DNA of 64,000 nucleotides from Clostridium luticellarii (GTDB taxonomy: Bacteria > Bacillota > Clostridia > Clostridiales > Clostridiaceae). Shown here piece after piece: positions 57,510-64,000 of this stretch; the stretch's first letter is position 1, and each line of letters begins with the position of its first letter. The translations under genes were made by a program, and so were the position numbers. The notes beneath the pieces were generated by a model, which saw only the letters and a program-made list of their open reading frames with translations, did not search any database and was not told where the DNA came from. The stretch lies in the NCBI RefSeq assembly GCF_002995845.1, contig NZ_PVXP01000001.1:103210-167209 (forward strand), in the 5' to 3' direction.

Positions 57510-58364
57510 CTACAAGTTGTTTTGCAATTTGCAGGCTTTAACAACATGGCTTGCCAATATGCTTGTGGTTATAGAGCCTACTCCACCTGGCACAGGTGTA
57601 ATGGCTTTAACTTTATCAAAAACTCCATCATAATCAACGTCCCCACATATTTTTCCATCAGGCAGTGCATTTATTCCAACATCTACTACAATTGCGCCTT
57701 CTTTCAGGTGCTGAGTTTGTATGAGTTTTGCCTTACCTGCTGCACTGATAACTACATCTGACTTACATGAAATAGCTGCTGTATCCTTAGTGAATATATG
57801 ACAAATTGACACTGTAGCAAATTCATTTAACAGCATCATTGATAGTGGTTTACCAACAACTAAACTGGCTCCTACCACTGTTATATCTGTACTTTTTATA
57901 GGTACTTTATTATATTTTAACAATTGCACCACTGCTTCAGCAGTACATGGACCAAATCCTGAATTATCACCTTCAAAAACTTTTTCAAAGTTTACTGGAC
58001 TCATGCAGTCCACATCTTTTGCAGGATCTATAGCATTTTTTACTGCATTCTCATCAATATGAGCTGGAAACGGCCTGAAAACTAAAATTCCATTAGTTGA
58101 CTTATCCTCATTTGCCTTTTTAATTTCCTTTAAAAAATTTTCCTGTGTTACATCTTCCGGCAATTCTACAACTTGAGTTGAAATTCCAATTGTCTTACTT
58201 CTCTTTAAGGCTCCTCTTTCATACGCAAGATCGCTTCCTTTTGCACCAATTCTTATTATTGTAAGTTTTGGCTCAATTGATTTGGATTTCAACTGTTCTA
58301 CCTCTTTAATCAATTTCTCACTTATAGCATCTGCAACAGGTTTACCCTTCATCACTACTGTCAT
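57510..58364 (-). CDS. folD: Methylenetetrahydrofolate dehydrogenase/cyclohydrolase
   Basis: Converts methenyl-THF to methylene-THF with NAD(P)H. 284 residues: PKLTIIRIGAKGSDLAYERG contains the usual catalytic tyrosine/lysine region, VFRPFPAHIDENAVKNAIDP and the Rossmann part VVGASLVVGKPLSMMLLNE follow, then TPVPGGVGSITTSILASHVV. The cyclohydrolase is encoded separately by fchA. It precedes metV by 28 bp. Confidence 0.96.
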   Translation of the reverse strand: MTVVMKGKPVADAISEKLIKEVEQLKSKSIEPKLTIIRIGAKGSDLAYERGALKRSKTIGISTQVVELPEDVTQENFLKEIKKANEDKSTNGILVFRPFPAHIDENAVKNAIDPAKDVDCMSPVNFEKVFEGDNSGFGPCTAEAVVQLLKYNKVPIKSTDITVVGASLVVGKPLSMMLLNEFATVSICHIFTKDTAAISCKSDVVISAAGKAKLIQTQHLKEGAIVVDVGINALPDGKICGDVDYDGVFDKVKAITPVPGGVGSITTSILASHVVKACKLQNNL

Positions 58365-58419
58365 TTTCCTTAACTCCCTTCATGGACTATATAATTAAAT
58401 TTTAAAATTATCTACATTA

Positions 58420-59052
58420 TTATTTAGAGAGAATATTGATAACTTTCTCATATACCTCATCAGCTATTTTAATTCCATTTTTAATTAAAGGTTCAATCTC
58501 TCCTTTAACTCTATCCACATATTCATTGTCTTTTATTGAATTTAAATTAATTATTACATTCAGCTGGGCTCCGATAATAGCAGCTTTAAGACACTGGACT
58601 CCCACTCCCACATCGCTTATGGCAAGTTTTGAACAATTATCTACAAGTGCCTCATGAAGTTCAACAGCCTCATAGGCTTTTTTAACAATATTTACTGGAA
58701 CACTGCAGGCTTCCTTCAAACATTTTTCTAAAGTCTCCGATTTCAATTTCTTTTCCTGCTCAGTTTCTTTAGGCATCCCATAAGCCTTGGAAAGCGGCAG
58801 AAAACACTCTGCATCCTCATCCATCAATTTCAAAAGTTCATCTTGTAAATCAGTGGCCTTTTTCAATATCCCTTTTACCTTTTCATCATACTGGGCATAT
58901 TTTTTCTTGCCTATGGTAAGATTACACACCATACTCCCAAGTGCCATGCCTATGGCTCCTACAATTGCTGAAGCTCCGCCTCCACCAGGTGCTGCTGCTT
59001 TAGAAGCTAGAACTTCTACAAAATCTGCACAGGTTTTATCCGCCAATTTCAT
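58420..59052 (-). CDS. fchA: Methenyltetrahydrofolate cyclohydrolase
   Basis: 210 residues of the formiminotransferase-cyclodeaminase/FchA fold: FVEVLASKAAAPGGGGASAI, then MVCNLTIGKKKYAQYDEKV. Interconverts formyl- and methenyl-THF between Fhs and FolD. ATG behind AGGGGG. Follows fhs by 21 bp. Confidence 0.95.
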   Translation of the reverse strand: MKLADKTCADFVEVLASKAAAPGGGGASAIVGAIGMALGSMVCNLTIGKKKYAQYDEKVKGILKKATDLQDELLKLMDEDAECFLPLSKAYGMPKETEQEKKLKSETLEKCLKEACSVPVNIVKKAYEAVELHEALVDNCSKLAISDVGVGVQCLKAAIIGAQLNVIINLNSIKDNEYVDRVKGEIEPLIKNGIKIADEVYEKVINILSK

Positions 59053-59073
59053 ATTGCTACCCCCTAAAATGCT

Positions 59074-60750
59074 TTAAAACAATCCGCTTATTACTCCATT
59101 TTCATCTACATCTATCTTTTCAGCTGCTGGAACTTTAGGAAGTCCTGGCATTTTCATTATTGAACCAGTTACTGCAACTACAAAACCTGCTCCTGCCGAT
59201 ATTGTGACCTGTCTTACTGTGATCTTGAATCCTGTTGGTCTTCCAAGCTTGGTTTGATCATCTGTAAGAGAGTATTGAGTCTTGGCTATGCAAACTGGAG
59301 TCTTATCAAAACCCAGTCTTTCCAGTTCATCAATTTCTTTTTCTGCCTGAGCTGTAAAGTTGACATCATCAGCACCATATATTTTCTGGGCTACTGCTCT
59401 TATCTTCTCTCTAATTGGAAGTTTTTCATCATACGAAAATTGAAAATCATTTTTACCATTTTCTATAAGCCTCAGTGCCTCTTTTGCAACTTCTATTCCG
59501 CCTTCTCCGCCTTTTGCCCATACTTCCGACAATCTTACATTTACGCCCAACTCCCTGCATTTATCTTCTACCAGTTTGAGCTCGGCCTTGGTATCTGTAG
59601 GAAATGCATTTAATGCCACCACTGCAGGTAACTTAAATACTTTAGTTATATTCTCCACATGTTTCAGCAAATTAGGCAGTCCCTTTTCAAGAGCTTTCAG
59701 ATTTTCATTGTTCAATTCTTCTTTTGGAACTCCACCATTATATTTCAAGGCCCTTACAGTAGCCACTATTATCACTGCATCCGGCTTCAAACCTGACATT
59801 CTGCATTTTATATCCAGGAATTTTTCAGCACCCAGGTCTGCACCGAAACCTGCCTCTGTAACTACATAATCACCGAAATGCAGTGCCATCCTAGTAGCCA
59901 TTATTGAATTGCATCCATGAGCTATATTGGCAAAAGGTCCACCATGTACAAAAGCAGGTGTTCCCTCAAGAGTTTGTACCAAATTTGGCTTTAATGCATC
60001 TTTAAGAAGTGCTGTCATAGCTCCTTCAGCCTTTAAGTCATGAGCTGTTACAGGTTTGCCGTCCCTAGTGTATCCTACAACTATTCTGGCAATTCTGTTT
60101 TTTAGATCAGTTAAATTACTTGATAAACAGAATATGGCCATTATCTCGGAAGCAACCGTTATATCAAATCCATCTTCTCTAGGTGTACCATTGGCTTTAC
60201 CACCCAATCCATCTACCGTAAACCTAAGCTGCCTGTCATTCATGTCAACACATCTTCTCCATGTAACTCTCCTTGGGTCTATGTTGAGTGAATTTCCCTG
60301 ATATATGTGATTATCTATCATTGCCGCCAGTAAATTGTTGGCAGCAGTCAGTGCATGCAGATCCCCTGTAAAATGCAGATTTATATCCTCCATAGGTACC
60401 ACCTGGGCATATCCGCCACCGGCAGCTCCGCCTTTTATTCCAAATACAGGCCCCATAGATGGTTCTCTAAGTGCAACAACTACTGATTTATTAAGCTTTG
60501 CCAGTGCATCTGCCACACCTATTGCTGTAGTAGTTTTTCCTTCTCCTGCTGGAGTCGGGTTTATAGCTGTACAGAGTATAAGTTTACCATTTTTACCCGG
60601 AGTACTCTTTAACAGGTTATAATTCACTTTTGCCTTATACTTACCGTATAATTCAATGTCATCTTCGGAAATATCAAGCTTTTTAGCAATGTCCCTTATG
60701 TCCTTCAGTTTACATTCCTGAGCTATTTCTATGTCTGATTTATAAGTCAT
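59074..60750 (-). CDS. fhs: Formate-tetrahydrofolate ligase
   Basis: First enzyme of the methyl branch, activating formate with ATP onto THF. 558 residues, normal for the family. P-loop [21 protein letters not shown]-binding region [20 protein letters not shown] and the end [20 protein letters not shown] are all clear. The ATG begins immediately after the cooC1 stop (TAA-ATG), with the GGGGG site inside the cooC1 end. Confidence 0.98.
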   Translation of the reverse strand: MTYKSDIEIAQECKLKDIRDIAKKLDISEDDIELYGKYKAKVNYNLLKSTPGKNGKLILCTAINPTPAGEGKTTTAIGVADALAKLNKSVVVALREPSMGPVFGIKGGAAGGGYAQVVPMEDINLHFTGDLHALTAANNLLAAMIDNHIYQGNSLNIDPRRVTWRRCVDMNDRQLRFTVDGLGGKANGTPREDGFDITVASEIMAIFCLSSNLTDLKNRIARIVVGYTRDGKPVTAHDLKAEGAMTALLKDALKPNLVQTLEGTPAFVHGGPFANIAHGCNSIMATRMALHFGDYVVTEAGFGADLGAEKFLDIKCRMSGLKPDAVIIVATVRALKYNGGVPKEELNNENLKALEKGLPNLLKHVENITKVFKLPAVVALNAFPTDTKAELKLVEDKCRELGVNVRLSEVWAKGGEGGIEVAKEALRLIENGKNDFQFSYDEKLPIREKIRAVAQKIYGADDVNFTAQAEKEIDELERLGFDKTPVCIAKTQYSLTDDQTKLGRPTGFKITVRQVTISAGAGFVVAVTGSIMKMPGLPKVPAAEKIDVDENGVISGLF

Positions 60751-61533
60751 TTAAAATACCCCCAATTCTAATCTTTCTTTTATTTTTTTTACCTCCTCTA
60801 CGGCTTCATTATCAGAATCGTAGGGAGATCTATTAACTCTGTCAGAACTTCCCACTGCCCTACTATAGTGTATAAAACCAAGGCACTCTTTTTCATCTAT
60901 ATTTTGAAGTACGAACTGCTTATCTTCTTCATTTTTAATCTTGTTCGCCACTGCAAAAATCTTTTTAATGCCTATATCTTTAGCCAATTTTCTTACATGC
61001 TTGAAAGTCTGTATGCTCCTTATTCCAGGTTCTATAACAACAATGAATACATCCACTCCCTGAGCTGTACCTCGCCCTAAATGCTCAATACCAGCTTCCA
61101 TATCCATTATTACAATATCTTTATTTTGAAGGAGTAAATGAGAAGTAAGTTTTTTCAGTAAAACATTTTCCGGGCAAAAACATCCTGTTCCACCGGTATC
61201 AACTGTTCCCATGGTTAGAAGTCTTACCCCATTGTATTCTTTGCAATACCTCTCAGGTATATCATCCACCTTGGGATTTATTTTGAACATTTTGCCAAAA
61301 GCTCCCGGAGTAGAATTAGTTCTCTCAGCTACTAACTTTTTCATTTCTGAAATTGGAACGATTTCTTCCGTTATTTTTTGGGGAAATCCTAAGGCCAACG
61401 CTAAATTGGGATCAGGATCTGCATCTACAGCTAAAACTTTATATCCTTCTTCCGCATATATTCTGCTTATCATTGCCGCAAATGTAGTCTTTCCCACACC
61501 ACCTTTACCTGTTATGGCCATTTTCATCTTCAT
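60751..61533 (-). CDS. cooC1: CooC-family nickel-insertion ATPase, copy 1
   Basis: 260-residue SIMIBI ATPase. P-loop TGKGGVGKTTFAAM, LAVDADPDPNLALALG and the CxC motif in GGTGCFCPENV match CooC, which loads nickel into CODH. Its position directly after acsA supports AcsA as its target. ATG behind GGGGG. A strong hairpin lies between acsA and this gene, so its transcript level may be lower than that of acsA. Confidence 0.94.
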   Translation of the reverse strand: MKMKMAITGKGGVGKTTFAAMISRIYAEEGYKVLAVDADPDPNLALALGFPQKITEEIVPISEMKKLVAERTNSTPGAFGKMFKINPKVDDIPERYCKEYNGVRLLTMGTVDTGGTGCFCPENVLLKKLTSHLLLQNKDIVIMDMEAGIEHLGRGTAQGVDVFIVVIEPGIRSIQTFKHVRKLAKDIGIKKIFAVANKIKNEEDKQFVLQNIDEKECLGFIHYSRAVGSSDRVNRSPYDSDNEAVEEVKKIKERLELGVF

Positions 61534-61589
61534 CTGTAGTCCCCCTTTTGACTAATTGCTTTATATAGATCATATCGGCTGCCGAAAAA

Positions 61590-61632
61590 ATTTTTTCAAA
61601 GTGATACACAAACTACTCATGTATCACTTTGA
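61590..61632 (-). terminator. Terminator or attenuator between acsA and cooC1
   Basis: TCAAAGTGATACA (61596-61608) and TGTATCACTTTGA (61620-61632) form a perfect 13-bp stem with an 11-base loop. On the minus strand AAAAAATTTTTT follows. It lies in a 217-bp gap within the cluster, about 60 bases before the cooC1 ATG. Confidence 0.8.
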
Positions 61633-61750
61633 TAGCATATTTCACATCACTTTAAGCCACTATAAAATTAAAACCTGTTATTAACTCGCTTTCATATATG
61701 CACATTAATTGCCTAATCCTAGTATAATATATATAGTGTATCATGTATAT

Positions 61751-63643
61751 TTATATACCTATTTTTTTACGTTTTTCATTCATTCTATTCACTATCTGTT
61801 CAACTGCTTTTTTAGGATCAGTTTCTATAAAGAACTTAGCTCCTACCCAGTCATCCATTTTATTTGTAAGTATGTCTACAACTTCTGGTCCACCCGTTAC
61901 TGGAGGTACTATTCCCAACCAGACATCAATACCTGAAGTCACTACGTAAGTTCCTATTGCTACAGCTTTTTCCGACATCCATTCCGGTGCTATACCTGCA
62001 ACTGGAAGATCACTCATATCAACTCCCAGATGATTTGCTACTCTTCCAACTAAATCCAATATACGACTTATGTCCACACAAGAACCCATGTGAAGAACAG
62101 GAGGTATGTCCACAAGTTTGCATACAGTAGCTAATCCCGGTCCTGCATATTTTACTGCTTCTTTTTGTAATAATCCGTGTTTTGCTGCTGCCTGAGCCGC
62201 ACATCCTGTAACCACCACGATAACATCATTTGCTATCAATCCTTTTATGGTCTCAACATGACTATAGTCCTGAGTGGTTTTAGGATTATTACATCCAACT
62301 ACAGCTGCTGCTCCTCTCAATACTCCAGATACTATAACATCTGCCAGAGGCTTAACAGTCTGCATTGGACCTATCTCGGAATTTACAACCTTATCTAATT
62401 TATTCAAAATTTCCTCTACACTATATCCTACAATTGCCTTTGATTTCAACTCAGGAATCATCACTTTACTTTGATCCCTATTTTTAAAATTCAATATGGC
62501 TTCTTTCAATATACTTTTAGCTGAATTCAGCAGATTTTCCTCATCTAATTCAATATAAGTCGAACCTTTAATATGAGCCTTTGGCGATGTGGTTATAAAT
62601 TTAGTATGATATGATTCTGATAATTTTGCCAGTGCTGGCATTATACACTGTACATCTACTATCAAAGCATCTACGGCTCCTGTAACAACCGCCAATTCCT
62701 GCTGCATAAAGTTTCCTGCCAGCTTTATTCCATGTCTCATGGAAACTTCATTTCCAGTACAGCACATTCCACATAAATTTATTCCATCAGCACCTACGGA
62801 TTTAGCCAATTCTATTAATTCCGGATCAGAAGCTGCTTGTACTATCATTTCCGAAAGAATTGGTTCATGTCCATGTAAAACTACATTTACTGAATTTTTT
62901 TCAAGCACTCCAAGATTTGCTTCAGTATCTGCAGAATGAGGTGTTCCATACATTATATCACTGAATTCCGTGCCCATATAAGAACCAAGCCATCCATCAG
63001 TCAATGAACATCTCATGGACATTTTGATCATGCTCTCTGCATCTGCATTACATCCCATATGAGTTGAATGCATGACTGCTGCTATTTCTCTATCTACTGC
63101 CCTTGGAAATATGCCTAATTTTTTCCAAAGTTCTTTTCTCTTCTCCGGCACTGAAGGAGGCAAATTCACTTCATCCAATTGTCTGCCATAATCATTCAAT
63201 CCTTCCTTTGCCACATCATGTGCTATATCATATTTATCTCTTCCTTCGGTTTCAACATTAAACCTCTCTGCAACTCTTTTTAACTTCTCTTCATCTTTGA
63301 CTTTTATATCCCCATCTTCACGGGTATGATACAAGCTAAGAGCTATACTTCTACCATGATCTGAATGTGCTGCCGTACCTGCTGCAACCATTCTTGCAAA
63401 ATTTCTGGATACTATAACATCTGCCGTAGCACCACATATGCCCCTTGATACTCCTTTTCCTGGTACAGGGCTTACTCTACAGGGGCCCATGGCACAATTT
63501 CTACAGCAAACTCCTGCTGCGCCAAATCCACAGGGTACCTTTAATGCTGCTTTCCTATCCCATGCTGTTTCAACCCCATCATTTTTTGCTTTTTCCAATA
63601 ATTCTAATGTAGCCTTGTCAATTGAAATTACTTTTTCTTCCAT
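61751..63643 (-). CDS. acsA: Carbon monoxide dehydrogenase catalytic subunit
   Basis: Interconverts CO and CO2 and supplies CO to AcsB. 630 residues from the ATG at 63643 (AGGAGGG nine bases upstream; the frame runs on 19 codons without a site). C38/C46 fit the D cluster and C47, C50, C55 and C70 the B cluster. The C-cluster cysteines lie in later motifs such as GMCCTGNEVSMRHG, GCNNPKTTQDYS, VTGCAAQAA and HMGSCVDISR. The frame is uninterrupted, unlike the C. autoethanogenum acsA, which has an internal TGA. First gene of the cluster. A 22-bp palindrome overlaps the probable promoter. Confidence 0.98.
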   Translation of the reverse strand: MEEKVISIDKATLELLEKAKNDGVETAWDRKAALKVPCGFGAAGVCCRNCAMGPCRVSPVPGKGVSRGICGATADVIVSRNFARMVAAGTAAHSDHGRSIALSLYHTREDGDIKVKDEEKLKRVAERFNVETEGRDKYDIAHDVAKEGLNDYGRQLDEVNLPPSVPEKRKELWKKLGIFPRAVDREIAAVMHSTHMGCNADAESMIKMSMRCSLTDGWLGSYMGTEFSDIMYGTPHSADTEANLGVLEKNSVNVVLHGHEPILSEMIVQAASDPELIELAKSVGADGINLCGMCCTGNEVSMRHGIKLAGNFMQQELAVVTGAVDALIVDVQCIMPALAKLSESYHTKFITTSPKAHIKGSTYIELDEENLLNSAKSILKEAILNFKNRDQSKVMIPELKSKAIVGYSVEEILNKLDKVVNSEIGPMQTVKPLADVIVSGVLRGAAAVVGCNNPKTTQDYSHVETIKGLIANDVIVVVTGCAAQAAAKHGLLQKEAVKYAGPGLATVCKLVDIPPVLHMGSCVDISRILDLVGRVANHLGVDMSDLPVAGIAPEWMSEKAVAIGTYVVTSGIDVWLGIVPPVTGGPEVVDILTNKMDDWVGAKFFIETDPKKAVEQIVNRMNEKRKKIGI

Positions 63644-63741
63644 TTTTAATAATTCCCTCCTTATCGAAATAATTACTTTACAGGAGCAATTACTTCTCAA
63701 ATTAACTTAATTACCTAAAACCCTAATATCTCTATTTAAAA

Positions 63742-63763
63742 ATAATTGTATATATACAATTAT
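63742..63763. promoter_or_regulatory. Perfect 22-bp palindrome over the probable acsA promoter
   Basis: ATAATTGTATA is followed directly by its reverse complement. A minus-strand TATAAT (63764-63759) overlaps it. The distance to the acsA ATG is about 100 bases. No good -35 is seen at 17 bases. The rest of 63701-64000 is AT-rich and shows no gene. Confidence 0.6.
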
Positions 63764-64000
63764 AGGTATAACTCATTATTTCTATTAAAATATTCATCTG
63801 TCACTATGCTTAGTATTCAGAAAAAATGTTAAAAAATAAACATATAATTTTTTATTGCAGCGAAATTTTACTGTGAAATTTAGTATGAAGATAAGAATAT
63901 TTGAAAACCTTAACATTTTAGCATTAAAAACAAATGATTATTTAATTACAAAAATAGAACAATTTTTAACTACTATTTTACTTATATATTATCACAATAG

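Noticed and set aside
43427..63700. Cobalamin or tetrahydrofolate riboswitches within the C1 cluster
   Set aside because: Gaps are short and lack the B12-box and THF core; only simple hairpins are present.

Overview
The window is AT-rich, low-GC Firmicute DNA and reads as the chromosome of an acetogenic Clostridium. The right third is a complete Wood-Ljungdahl (reductive acetyl-CoA) cluster. The left part carries guaBA, groESL, a fused NfnAB transhydrogenase, an [FeFe] hydrogenase, Rex and a crt-bcd-etfBA-hbd module. The closest picture is a C. ljungdahlii / C. carboxidivorans-type gas fermenter that can also make C4 acyl-CoA; the species cannot be fixed from sequence reading alone.

Layout. 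1-930: decayed mobile-element remnant (frameshifted integrase, scraps resembling phage tail genes) directly behind the guaA 3' end. 930-6400: guaB-guaA and groES-groEL with a CIRCE operator. 6600-12600: TVP38-family membrane protein, group B-like [FeFe] hydrogenase, OGG-type DNA glycosylase, NfnAB fusion. 12600-18500: crt-bcd-etfB-etfA-hbd with a Rex operator in front, then rex. 18600-29300: ABC-F ATPase, LytS/LytTR two-component pair, and three tandem CstA-family transporters. 29300-39900: M16 peptidase, patatin, pyruvate carboxylase, tsaD with a 71-bp tandem repeat, RusA-like nuclease, DUF1836 protein. 40000-43300: a three-gene GlpA/GlpB/DUF1667-like flavoprotein set. 43400-64000: the C1 cluster, read leftwards: acsA, cooC, fhs, fchA, folD, metV, metF, lpdA, cooC2, acsD, acsC, acsE, acsB, gcvH, acsV (corrinoid activator), cooT, a His-rich protein, a DUF3786 protein and a formate/nitrite-family channel.

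How it works together. Fhs, FchA, FolD and MetFV carry formate to methyl-THF. AcsE passes the methyl group to the AcsCD corrinoid protein, which AcsV keeps reductively active. AcsA (CODH) supplies CO, and AcsB joins methyl, CO and CoA to acetyl-CoA. CooC1/C2, CooT and probably the His-rich protein handle nickel. Hydrogenase, NfnAB and the EtfAB-Bcd complex balance NADH, NADPH and ferredoxin, and Rex is the likely NADH/NAD+ sensor: a good Rex site lies in front of crt and a weaker one in front of the hydrogenase. Pyruvate carboxylase, and perhaps the CstA transporters under LytSR control, connect at pyruvate.

Nothing here is an obviously new defence or mobile system. The most interesting signals are regulatory or structural: hairpins that split the C1 cluster, a perfect palindrome over the probable acsA promoter, a leader hairpin before the Glp-like operon, small dispersed hairpin repeats, and the nickel-handling tail of the cluster.
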